From Massilia sp. (GTDB lineage: Bacteria; Pseudomonadota; Gammaproteobacteria; Burkholderiales; Burkholderiaceae_D): a stretch of 64,000 nt of DNA. The stretch is from assembly GCA_025359245.1 (NCBI GenBank), contig JANYGW010000158.1, positions 1-64,000 on the forward strand, written 5' to 3'. Each line of letters begins with the position of its first letter. Positions within the stretch are counted from its first letter, which is position 1. Below are positions 11,352-19,828 of the stretch, piece by piece. Position numbers and translations under genes: made by a program. Below the pieces are notes generated by a model that was given only the letters and a program-made list of their open reading frames with translations, was not told where the DNA came from and searched no databases.

Positions 11352-11777
11352 TTAAATCCGCGTTTGGCGTGGCCAGTTCCAGGCCGTCCATGCGATCAGT
11401 GCGGTCAAGGCCGCTTCCAGCAAGCCGATGGCAATGTAGAAAATCCATCCGCTCTTCGATACCACCAGCAGCTGGATGGCGGTGTAGATCACGCCGAACA
11501 TGATATTGAGCCAGCGCGCCAGCGGCGCCTTGAGCATCAGCGACAGGAAGATCATCAGGCTGGGCAGCGCCAGCATGATGGCCGTTCCCAGCAGCATGGT
11601 TTGGCTGACCGGGCCCAGTGGCAGCATCAGCCCGTCCAGCATGCCGCGCAGTTTGCCCGGCACATACAGTTCGAAGTAGTCGACATAGATATAGCAGAAC
11701 ATGACCGAGGTCCACATGGCGGCCAGCTTGTAGCGGACGGGAACGTGGATATCGTCGAGGGCAGCGCGGCTGGTCAT
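11352..11777 (-). CDS. DUF6326-like integral membrane protein
   Basis: Four predicted TM segments; YIYVDYFELYVPGKL. Confidence 0.7.
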   Translation of the reverse strand: MTSRAALDDIHVPVRYKLAAMWTSVMFCYIYVDYFELYVPGKLRGMLDGLMLPLGPVSQTMLLGTAIMLALPSLMIFLSLMLKAPLARWLNIMFGVIYTAIQLLVVSKSGWIFYIAIGLLEAALTALIAWTAWNWPRQTRI

Positions 11778-11858
11778 CGGTGTCTTTGATGGTGGTTTGA
11801 TCGGCTGGAGTATGGCTCAAATTTATTAAAGAATCAATATTTTTGCTGGCCATCAGCA

Positions 11859-11916
11859 CAATAGGTGCATATGCACTATAATTCGCTTCATCGAACAGGT
11901 GTACCTGCACCTATTG
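11859..11916. promoter_or_regulatory. Putative MarR operator pair flanking a TATAAT -10
   Basis: CAATAGGTGCA (11859-11869) and exact inverted copy TGCACCTATTG (11906-11916); TATAAT at 11877-11882; CAGGTGTACCTG palindrome between. Confidence 0.65.
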
Positions 11917-11926
11917 ATGGGAGCTT

Positions 11927-12385
11927 ATGAACGAACTGCTGGAAAAGCCGCTCGCTTGCACCTGCTTCAGGCTGCGCAAGCTCACCCGCGCGATGTCGCG
12001 CCTGTACGACCAGCAGATGGCCACGGTCGGCCTGAAGACCACCCAGTACAGCGTGCTGGTGAACGCCGCGCGCGAAGCGCTGCCGGTGGCCGACCTGGCC
12101 GAGCTGCTTGGCCTGGACCGGACCACGCTCACGCGCAATCTCAAACCGCTGATCGATGCCGGCCTGGTCGCACTGCACAGCGGCGCCGACAGCCGCCAGC
12201 GCATCGTCACCATCACCGCGGCCGGCCGCGCCAAGGTCAAGCTGGCCTACGTCGCCTGGAGCCGCGCCCAGACCGAATTCGAAACGCTGCTGGGACGCGA
12301 CGCGGTGCGCGCCCTGAACCAGCAGCTCGACACCACGATGATCCAACTTACCCCCTTGCTCGAGGATGCCAGCGATGAACCCTGA
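11927..12385 (+). CDS. MarR family transcriptional regulator
   Basis: wHTH protein: VADLAELLGLDRTTLTRNLKPLIDAGLV. Confidence 0.92.
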   Translation: MNELLEKPLACTCFRLRKLTRAMSRLYDQQMATVGLKTTQYSVLVNAAREALPVADLAELLGLDRTTLTRNLKPLIDAGLVALHSGADSRQRIVTITAAGRAKVKLAYVAWSRAQTEFETLLGRDAVRALNQQLDTTMIQLTPLLEDASDEP

Positions 12386-13628
12386 AACCCCAATGACTCC
12401 GCGCGCGGCCTGGATGCTGATCCTGGCCGCCTCCGCGATCCTGATGATCACGATGGGCGCGCGCCTGACCACCGGCCTGTTCATGTCGCCGATTAATACC
12501 TCGACCGGGCTGGGCATCGCCAAGATCAGCTTTGCGATGGCGATCGGCCAGTTCGTGTGGGGCGCGGCGCAGCCGGTGTTCGGCGCCATGGCCGACAAAT
12601 GGGGCTCGTCCAAGGTCATCATCCTGGGCGCCGTGATGCTGGCCGCCGGCACCGCGCTGACGCCGTTCGCCGGTTCGCAATGGACGCTGATCATGTGCAT
12701 GGGGGTGTTGAGCGCGGCAGGGGCGGGCGCCGGCAGCTTTTCGATCCTGATCGGCGCCACCGCCCAGCGCCTGCCGGCCGAGCGCCGGCCTTTCGCGGCC
12801 GGCTTCATCAACGCCGGCGGCTCCTTCGGCCAGTTCGTGTTCGCCCCGCTGATGCAAGCGATCATCGGCGGCGCCGGCTGGGTCGTGGCGATGCTGACCA
12901 TGGCCGCCACCACGCTGCTGACCATTCCGCTGGCCTGGCCGCTGCGCCGCTCGGCCGGCCTGGCGGCGGCCGATCCGTCGGCCCCCGCCAAAGCGGTCGC
13001 GCCGCCCGGCATCGGGCTGGGCGCGCAGATCAAGATCGCCCTGCGCGACCGCAGCTACCTGTGCCTGCATGCGGGCTTTTTCACCTGCGGCTTCCATATC
13101 GCCTTCCTGGTCACCCACTTGCCGGGCGAAGTCGCACTGTGCAACCTGGCGCCGGGCGTGTCGGCCACCGCGCTGGCGCTGATCGGACTGTTTAATATCG
13201 CCGGCAGCCTGAGCGCCGGCGCGCTGTCGACCCGCTACCGCATGAAGTCCCTGCTGTCGTTGATGTACGCGGCGCGCGCCGTCATCATCGTGCTGTACCT
13301 GCTGGCCCCGAAGACGCCGCTGACCTTCTATATTTTCGCCGGCGCGCTCGGCTTCACCTGGCTGGCCACGGTGCCGCCGACGGCCGGCCTGGTGGGCAAG
13401 CTGTTCGGCCTGCGCTACCTGTCGACGCTGTTCGGATTGACGCTGCTGTCGCATCAGGTGGGTGCCTTCTTCGGGGCCTGGCTGGGCGGGCTGTCGTTCG
13501 TCACTTACGGCGACTACACCTGGATGTGGTGCGCCGACATCGCGCTGGCGATCGGCGCCGCGCTGATCAACCTGCCGATCCGCGAGGCGCACGTGGTGCG
13601 CGCTGCGGACCTGCTGGTGAAGGCGTAA
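12375..13628 (+). CDS. MFS transporter
   Basis: 12-TM protein; overlaps marR end, so translationally coupled. Confidence 0.9.
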   Translation: MNPETPMTPRAAWMLILAASAILMITMGARLTTGLFMSPINTSTGLGIAKISFAMAIGQFVWGAAQPVFGAMADKWGSSKVIILGAVMLAAGTALTPFAGSQWTLIMCMGVLSAAGAGAGSFSILIGATAQRLPAERRPFAAGFINAGGSFGQFVFAPLMQAIIGGAGWVVAMLTMAATTLLTIPLAWPLRRSAGLAAADPSAPAKAVAPPGIGLGAQIKIALRDRSYLCLHAGFFTCGFHIAFLVTHLPGEVALCNLAPGVSATALALIGLFNIAGSLSAGALSTRYRMKSLLSLMYAARAVIIVLYLLAPKTPLTFYIFAGALGFTWLATVPPTAGLVGKLFGLRYLSTLFGLTLLSHQVGAFFGAWLGGLSFVTYGDYTWMWCADIALAIGAALINLPIREAHVVRAADLLVKA

Positions 13629-13631
13629 GCG

Positions 13632-13940
13632 ATGGCGCGCGATATCTACGCCTACCGCGACGTGGCGGTCGAATCGGTGATCGACCGCCGCAGCGGCCTT
13701 CTGCGCATCGCCCCGATGGCGGGGCAGGCGTTCGCGCCGACGCTGGCGGTGCAGTGCGCGCAAGGCCTGCGCGATGCGGCCCGCTATCCGCCCGGCACCT
13801 GTTTCCTGGTGTCGGCCAAGCTGACCGACCGCCTCGGCGGCACGCCGTTCCTGTATGTGTACCATGGCGATCCGGTGGTGGTGCTGACGCCGGCCGAGGC
13901 GAGGAAGTTCCTGCTCGAGTTCCGGCGCGGCCGGATTTAG
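13632..13940 (+). CDS. Hypothetical protein
   Basis: 102-aa ORF, 3 nt after the MFS gene. Confidence 0.6.
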   Translation: MARDIYAYRDVAVESVIDRRSGLLRIAPMAGQAFAPTLAVQCAQGLRDAARYPPGTCFLVSAKLTDRLGGTPFLYVYHGDPVVVLTPAEARKFLLEFRRGRI

Positions 13941-14842
13941 TGCCGGGCCAGATAGTCGCGGTAGAAGTCGATGAAGGCGCGCACCCTGGCCGGCACGTGC
14001 CGTCCCGGCGGCAGCACCGCATAGACGCCGCCGTCCGGCAGCGTCCATTTCGGCAGCACTTGCACCAGCGTGCCCTCGTCCAGCGAGGCTTGCACCGTCA
14101 GCGTTTCCAGCGCCGACAGGCCCGCGCCATGTTCCACCAGTGCCAGCAGCGTGCTGGGTGAATCGACTTCCATGCGCGACGCCATGTGCACCACCACCTG
14201 CTTGCCGTCGGCATGGCTGAACTTCCACGTCAGCGGGGTGGGCAGCAGCGACAGCGAGACCCAGTCGTGCTGCGCCAAGTGTTCCGGCCGTTTCGGACTG
14301 CCGCGCCGTTTCAGGTAGGCCGGCGAAGCGACCACGTGCTGCGAAAACTCGGCCAGCTTGATCGCGCGCTGGGTCGAGTCGCGCAGCCAGCCCATGCGAA
14401 ACGACAGGTCGATCCCTTCGGCGACCATGTCGGCCACGCGGTCGCCGGTGCGCAAGTCCACGTGCAAGCGCGGGTACAGGGCGGCAAATTCCACCAGCGC
14501 CGGGCCGATTGAATGGGTCGCTTGCAGCGCGGTGGTCGATACGCGCAGCATGCCCGACAGTTCGCCCTGGTCGCTGCCCGCTTCGGCCAGCGCGTCGGTC
14601 AGGGCACGCAGCAGCGGCTGGCACTGGGTGTGCAGGCTGCGCCCGGCGTCGGTCAGCGATACCTGGCGTGTGGTGCGGGTAAACAGCGACAGGCCGAGCA
14701 GGCGCTCGAGGCGCGCGACCTGCACGCTGACCTTGGCCTTGGCCACGCCCAGGCGGTCGGCGGCGCCGGTGAAGCTGCCTGCTTCGACGACGGCGTCGAA
14801 GATGGTCAGCGCGTTCAGGTCGATGTGGTCGGGTGTGGACAT
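13937..14842 (-). CDS. LysR family transcriptional regulator
   Basis: N-terminal LysR HTH (FTGAADRLGVAKAKVSVQVARLERLLG) plus substrate domain. Confidence 0.93.
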   Translation of the reverse strand: MSTPDHIDLNALTIFDAVVEAGSFTGAADRLGVAKAKVSVQVARLERLLGLSLFTRTTRQVSLTDAGRSLHTQCQPLLRALTDALAEAGSDQGELSGMLRVSTTALQATHSIGPALVEFAALYPRLHVDLRTGDRVADMVAEGIDLSFRMGWLRDSTQRAIKLAEFSQHVVASPAYLKRRGSPKRPEHLAQHDWVSLSLLPTPLTWKFSHADGKQVVVHMASRMEVDSPSTLLALVEHGAGLSALETLTVQASLDEGTLVQVLPKWTLPDGGVYAVLPPGRHVPARVRAFIDFYRDYLARH

Positions 14843-14860
14843 GATTTTGATAAGGAATTG

Positions 14861-14881
14861 AGAACAATGAATTATCGTTCT
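14861..14881. promoter_or_regulatory. Putative LysR-type operator
   Basis: AGAACAATGAATTATCGTTCT, 8-bp arms with one mismatch, in the divergent lysR/NAD(P)H-binding intergenic region. Confidence 0.5.
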
Positions 14882-14948
14882 TGCTGTTTATTTTATCAAT
14901 CCCCGGTGGCATGATTCTGTTCACATCAACCACATTCAGGAACAGCAC

Positions 14949-15587
14949 ATGAACATCACCCTCATCGGCGCCAGCGGCTTTATCGGCACGGCCATCTTGA
15001 ACGAAGCGCTGGCGCGCGGCCACCACGTCACCGCGCTGGTGACCCGGCCGGAACGGCTGGCCCCGCACGAACGCCTGGACGCGCAGGCCGCCGACGTCAT
15101 GGACGTGGCCCGATTGACGGCGCAGCTGGCCGGCGCCGACGCGGTCGTCTCGGCCTTCAGCGGCCATGCCCAGGCCGACATCCTCGATTATTTCGTGGCC
15201 GGCACGCGCGCCATCGTCAGCGCCGCCAAGCAGGCGCGCGTGGCGCGCCTGCTGGTGGTTGGCGGCGCCGGTGCGCTGGAAGTGGCGCCCGGGCTGCAGC
15301 TGATCGACACGCCCACGTTTCCGGCTCAGTACAAGGCCAGCGCGGAAGGCGCGCGCCAGGCGCTGCAGCTGCTGCAACAGGACGCGACGCTGAACTGGAC
15401 CATGCTCAGCCCCTCGGCCATGATTGCGCCGGGCCAACGCACTGGTACTTTCCGCTCCAGCCTGGACCAGTTGCTGACCGGCGCCGACGGCAGCAGCCGC
15501 ATTTCGGTCGAAGACTTTGCCATGGCCATGCTCGATGAGATCGAAAACCCGGCCCACCCGCGCCAGCGTTTCACGGTCGGATACTAA
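14949..15587 (+). CDS. NAD(P)H-binding (SDR-like) oxidoreductase
   Basis: MNITLIGASGFIGTAILNEALARGHHVTALVTRP Rossmann motif. Confidence 0.9.
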   Translation: MNITLIGASGFIGTAILNEALARGHHVTALVTRPERLAPHERLDAQAADVMDVARLTAQLAGADAVVSAFSGHAQADILDYFVAGTRAIVSAAKQARVARLLVVGGAGALEVAPGLQLIDTPTFPAQYKASAEGARQALQLLQQDATLNWTMLSPSAMIAPGQRTGTFRSSLDQLLTGADGSSRISVEDFAMAMLDEIENPAHPRQRFTVGY

Positions 15588-15591
15588 GCGG

Positions 15592-15621
15592 CGGTCATCC
15601 TCGCGCACGCGGGGATGACCG
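15592..15621. repeat. REP-like palindrome, copy 1
   Basis: CGGTCATCCTCGCG-CA-CGCGGGGATGACCG, 14-bp arms, one mismatch. Confidence 0.7.
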
Positions 15622-15720
15622 TGGTTTGGGGCGCCGGCAACTCCCGGTTCCGCAGCGCGTGCGGCGCGGCAATGCAAAAATTGCTACACTTTGACGCTCC
15701 CACCCATCGAAAGGAATGCC

Positions 15721-16272
15721 ATGGCTACGAGAAAGATCGCTGTAATTGTAGGCAGCTTGCGCAAGGACTCGTTCAACCGCAAGATCGCCAAGACGCTGAT
15801 GCTGCTGGCCCCGTCCACGCTGGAGATGGAAATCGTCGAGATCGGCCAACTGCCCCTGTACAACCAGGACGACGACGCCGCGCCGCCGGCCACCTACACC
15901 GAATTTCGCGACAAGATCAAAAGCTTCGACGGCGTCCTGTTCTGCACTCCCGAATACAACCGCTCGGTCCCGGGCGCGCTCAAGAACGCCATCGATGTCG
16001 GCTCGCGTCCCTACGGCCAGAGCGCCTGGAGCGGCAAGCCTTGCGCGGTGATCAGCGTCACGCCGGGCGGCACCGGCGCGTTCGGCGCCAATCACCACCT
16101 GCGCCAGTCGCTGGTGTTCCTCGACATGCCCGCCATGCAGCAGCCGGAAGCCTACATCAGCAATGCGGCCAAGCTGTACGACGGCGACGCATTGAAGGAC
16201 GAAAGCACCAAGGCCTTCCTGCAGAAGTTCATCGACGCGTTTGCGTCCTGGGTCGAACGGCACGCCGACTGA
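15721..16272 (+). CDS. NADPH-dependent FMN reductase
   Basis: KIAVIVGSLRKDSFNRKIAK; TPEYNRSVPGALKNAID. Confidence 0.93.
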   Translation: MATRKIAVIVGSLRKDSFNRKIAKTLMLLAPSTLEMEIVEIGQLPLYNQDDDAAPPATYTEFRDKIKSFDGVLFCTPEYNRSVPGALKNAIDVGSRPYGQSAWSGKPCAVISVTPGGTGAFGANHHLRQSLVFLDMPAMQQPEAYISNAAKLYDGDALKDESTKAFLQKFIDAFASWVERHAD

Positions 16273-16275
16273 GGC

Positions 16276-17013
16276 TCAGCTCTCCACCTCGCGCCGGCCC
16301 AGCAGCATGGTGCTGGCGGCGAGCAGCAGCGTGCCGAGCAGCGCCGCCAGCAATAGCGCCGTCTGCTGGCTGCCGGCCTGGCCGCCGTTGACTGCCATCA
16401 CCGCATAGGTCCACGGGTAGTACACCCATTCCCTGGCGCTGCCGATCTGCGTGATGCCCATCGTGGCGACCACGCCGACCGCCAATGGCAGCACCAGGTT
16501 CTGGAAGCGCCAGCTCAGCGCATGCTGGATCGCCAGCACCGGCAGGCAGGCCAGGGCCACCTTGGCGATCATCGGCAGCAGCGCAAAGCCGAAGGCCCCG
16601 TCGACCGGGGCGCCGCCCAGCACCATCAGCGCCGCCGCCAGCGTCGCCGCGCCGGCCAGCGCCACCGTGGCGCCGACCACGAACAGCCACGCCAGCAAGG
16701 CCTTCATCAGGTACAGCTGGTACTGCGACACCGGCAGCGTGAGCATCAGTCGCCAGCTCTGGTTCTTGTGCTCCTGGCCGTTGAGCAGGCCGGTGACCAG
16801 CGCGATATACAGCGGCAGCATGAAATAGCACCAGAGCGCGCTGGTGCTGCCCCAGAAATTCATCCACAGCCTGGGCGTCATGGCGGCCAGCGGGTGCTGC
16901 CTGCACGCGATCAGGGTGGTCAGCACGACCACCATCAGCGGGATCGCAAACATCATCAGCAAGGCCAGCGAGCGCCGGATCTTGAGCAGTTCAACCGACA
17001 GCAGCATGCGCAT
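16276..17013 (-). CDS. ABC-2 type transporter permease
   Basis: Six-TM permease; overlaps the ATPase gene. Confidence 0.85.
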   Translation of the reverse strand: MRMLLSVELLKIRRSLALLMMFAIPLMVVVLTTLIACRQHPLAAMTPRLWMNFWGSTSALWCYFMLPLYIALVTGLLNGQEHKNQSWRLMLTLPVSQYQLYLMKALLAWLFVVGATVALAGAATLAAALMVLGGAPVDGAFGFALLPMIAKVALACLPVLAIQHALSWRFQNLVLPLAVGVVATMGITQIGSAREWVYYPWTYAVMAVNGGQAGSQQTALLLAALLGTLLLAASTMLLGRREVES

Positions 17014-17911
17014 GGCGCTCCTCCAGAAACCATTGTTCGAGCGACGGCGTGTGATACACCGACTGATAGAGCCGGATCCCGGCATGCACCAGCAGCGCAT
17101 GCACGCGGTCGGCCTGGTCCCGTTCCACGCCGGTCACCGTCAGCTGTCCGCTGCCGGTGCGTTCGACCAGGTAGGCGGCGCCGGACAGCACCTGTTCGGC
17201 GCGCACGGCGTCGCCCACCTCGATCGCCATCGCGCCGGCCTGGCGCGCCAGCAGGTCGGCGATCGGTGCCTGCATCCGGATCGCGCCGCCCTTGAGCACC
17301 GCCACGTGGGTGGCCATCTTCTCGACCTCGTCCAGGTTGTGGCTGGAGACGAACACGCTGGCGCCGGCCTGGCCGGGCAGGTCCCTGAGCAAGGTGCGGA
17401 TATCGCGGATGCCTTCCGGATCGAGGCCGTTGGTCGGTTCGTCGAGGATCAGCAAACGCGGCGACCCAAGCAGGGCGTGCGCGATGGCCAGGCGCTGCTT
17501 CATCCCGAGCGAGAATTTGCCGGTCAGGCGCGGGCCGGCGCCGGCCAGGCCGACCAGTTCCAGCACGCGCGCGATCTCGGTGCGCGGCAGGCCCTTGATG
17601 CTGCAGCCGATGCGCAAGAATTCGCTGGCGGTCAGGTTGGGGTAGATGCTGGGCGCGTCGACGATGGCGCCCACCTGCGCCAGGATCGCCCTGCGCGCGC
17701 GGCGCACGTCCAGGCCGAGTACCTCGATGTCGCCGCTGTCGGAGCGCAGCAGGCCGGTGATCATGCGGATGACGGTGGACTTGCCTTCGCCGTTATTGCC
17801 AAGGAAGGCGAAGATACTGTGTTCCGGCACCGCCAGGCTGAGCCCATCGATGACCTGGTGCTTGCCGAATGCCTTGCGCACGTCGCGCAGGTGAATGACG
17901 TGGGACGCCAT
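16991..17911 (-). CDS. ABC transporter ATP-binding protein
   Basis: Walker A GNNGEGKST, signature SLGMKQRLAIA, Walker B LLILDEPTNGLDP. Confidence 0.95.
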   Translation of the reverse strand: MASHVIHLRDVRKAFGKHQVIDGLSLAVPEHSIFAFLGNNGEGKSTVIRMITGLLRSDSGDIEVLGLDVRRARRAILAQVGAIVDAPSIYPNLTASEFLRIGCSIKGLPRTEIARVLELVGLAGAGPRLTGKFSLGMKQRLAIAHALLGSPRLLILDEPTNGLDPEGIRDIRTLLRDLPGQAGASVFVSSHNLDEVEKMATHVAVLKGGAIRMQAPIADLLARQAGAMAIEVGDAVRAEQVLSGAAYLVERTGSGQLTVTGVERDQADRVHALLVHAGIRLYQSVYHTPSLEQWFLEERHAHAAVG

Positions 17912-18045
17912 GGTGGCCCGATGAAAGTTGCGATTGTTCCATACTAGCCTGCGCCGGGCCCGGCAACGGCATCAATCGTGACGGGCGGCGAGTATTGGCG
18001 CCTCAGTGGCGGTTTTGTGGCGTAAAAACCATGGTTGACGATTGC

Positions 18046-18798
18046 TCAAGCGCCGTGGTGGCGCGCCGGCGCCGGCGGGCCCGGAGCCCGACCATCTTTT
18101 TCGATCCAGTAATTGAACTGGCCGAAGGTCGGCAACTCGCCGGCCTCATGGGCCTTGAAAAAGTCCTCGAGCATCTGGCGGTAGGCGCCGCGCCGCGAAA
18201 ATGCGGCATGCGTGGCGGCGTAACGGGCCACGGCGGCGCGAAAGGTGTGCCGCACTTCCTGGTCGGCGTTCATGCCCGGATGGCCGGCCTGCTTGCGCGG
18301 ACGCCCGCGCTTGACGTTGGTGCTGGCCATGCGGGTCTTGCCGCGTGCGCCGGAATTCTTGTAGTCGGGCAGCAGGGCATTCGGGTTCTGGCCCCGTTCC
18401 CAGTAGCGCCGCAGGTAGCGGTAGACCGATGGGTAGGACACCCCGTGCAGCGCGCTGTAGCCGGCCACGAGGCGCCCGCGCGCCTGCGCCTGAAAGAGCG
18501 CAGGTTCGTGGGCCGTCATGGCGCTGACGATGGTCCAGGCGCGCGCCTGCAATTGCAGGTGACTGGCCGGCAGTGTGCCGGGGTCGGCCTCGACCAGGTA
18601 GGGATCGACCGGCAGCAAACGGGCGCGCTGCTGTTCGACGTCGGCCACCAGTGCCTTGAGCGGCTCCAGTTGCGGATGGGCGTTGCGTGCGTTCAGCTCG
18701 AAGGTGTACGCGATCGTTTGCGCGCGATCGATCCAGAGGATGCGCACGGTGCGCGGGCGGGGCGCCAGGTAGTGCAGCAGATCATTTCTAAGCAGCAT
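18046..18798 (-). pseudogene. Truncated TnsB/TniA-like (Mu-type) transposase, N-terminal part only
   Basis: MLLRNDLLHYLAP..RTVRILWIDR, YPSVYRYLRRYWERGQNPNALLPDYKNSGARGK, FSRRGAYRQMLEDFF..PTFGQFNYWIEKD resemble the N-terminus of Tn7-like TnsB proteins; stops before any DDE domain. Confidence 0.6.
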
Positions 18799-18930
18799 GG
18801 TCTATCCCTCGTTTCGCTTCAGGTAGTGGGGCAGATGCAATTTCCGCGCCATGCAATTCGGGGTAGTTTGCTTAGGAATCTGCCTAATTTTGGTGCGGTG
18901 CACCCAAATGGAATAACGAGGCGGATTCAT

Positions 18931-18944
18931 TTGATCCATATCAA
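18931..18944. promoter_or_regulatory. FNR/ANR-type box upstream of phasin
   Basis: TTGATCCATATCAA, exact match to TTGAT-N4-ATCAA. Confidence 0.65.
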
Positions 18945-19125
18945 TCTCGTAGCGACTCAACACCCTAGCCTTGTCACTTGTGCTGAAGACCTGCTGTCGA
19001 GTTCACATGAACGTTGACCGACAGGTGTTCACCACGCACTCGCAGCGGCGGTGCCAGATGCGGCATGCCTGCCGATCTGTTCCGGAACCGCGTTTCATTG
19101 CCATGTATTTTATATAGGGGTACTC

Positions 19126-19752
19126 ATGTTTCCTTTCTCCCATTCTGTTACACCCGCTGTGCGTTCGCACCTCGACGCGCAGGTGTCGTTCCTGAACGAC
19201 ATGTCCAAATCACTGTTCCAGTCGTTCCAACAACTATGCGACCTGAACATCCAACTGACCCAGACCATGCTGGAAGAAGCCACCCAGACCGGCCATCAGC
19301 TGTTGACCGCCGACCGCCAGACCGACGTGATCGGCGCCGCCGCTGCCCGCGCCCAGCCAGCAACCGACAAGCTGCGCGCCTATCAGCAGCATATTTCGCG
19401 CGTGGCCGCCGATACGCAGGTGCAGCTGTCGCGCGTCGCCGAGCAGCACGTCCAGGAAACGACGCGCACCGCGAAGGCGCTGGCCGATGAAGTGCAGCGC
19501 GTGGCGTCCGAAGAAACCGAACGCAATATGCGCAACCAGCAGGAAACCATGCGCAAGTTCAGCGACCCGTTCATGCACAGTGCCGGCTACCAGCGCGGCA
19601 ACGGCAGCGGCGCCAGCATGCAAAGCGGCCAGCCCGGCAGCGCCCAGGGCAGCTCGGCAGGCGGCAGCCAGGCCGACGTGAGCAGCAACGTCCAGGGCAC
19701 CAGCGGCAGCGCCAGCTCGACCAGCGGGCGCAGCACCAGCAAAGGCAGCTGA
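19126..19752 (+). CDS. Phasin family protein
   Basis: FLNDMSKSLFQSFQQLCDLNIQLTQTMLEEA; amphipathic helices; Ser/Gly-rich tail. Confidence 0.9.
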   Translation: MFPFSHSVTPAVRSHLDAQVSFLNDMSKSLFQSFQQLCDLNIQLTQTMLEEATQTGHQLLTADRQTDVIGAAAARAQPATDKLRAYQQHISRVAADTQVQLSRVAEQHVQETTRTAKALADEVQRVASEETERNMRNQQETMRKFSDPFMHSAGYQRGNGSGASMQSGQPGSAQGSSAGGSQADVSSNVQGTSGSASSTSGRSTSKGS

Positions 19753-19769
19753 GTCCGGTTCGCTGCATG

Positions 19770-19805
19770 AAAAATGCCGCCCAGCTTGCACTGGGCGGCA
19801 TTTTT
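19770..19805. terminator. Bidirectional intrinsic terminator
   Basis: AAAAATGCCGCCCAG..CTGGGCGGCATTTTT perfect hairpin between convergent genes. Confidence 0.93.
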
Positions 19806-19828
19806 CTTTCGGCGGATCCAGACAGCGC

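Noticed and set aside
12348-15677. 1109-aa minus-strand ORF
   Set aside because: Spans MFS, LysR and SDR genes on both strands with low-complexity composition; a GC-rich open-frame artefact
18880-18910. GGTGCGGTGCACC hairpin as an NtrC binding site
   Set aside because: Half-site orientation is the reverse of the NtrC consensus (GCACC...GGTGC)
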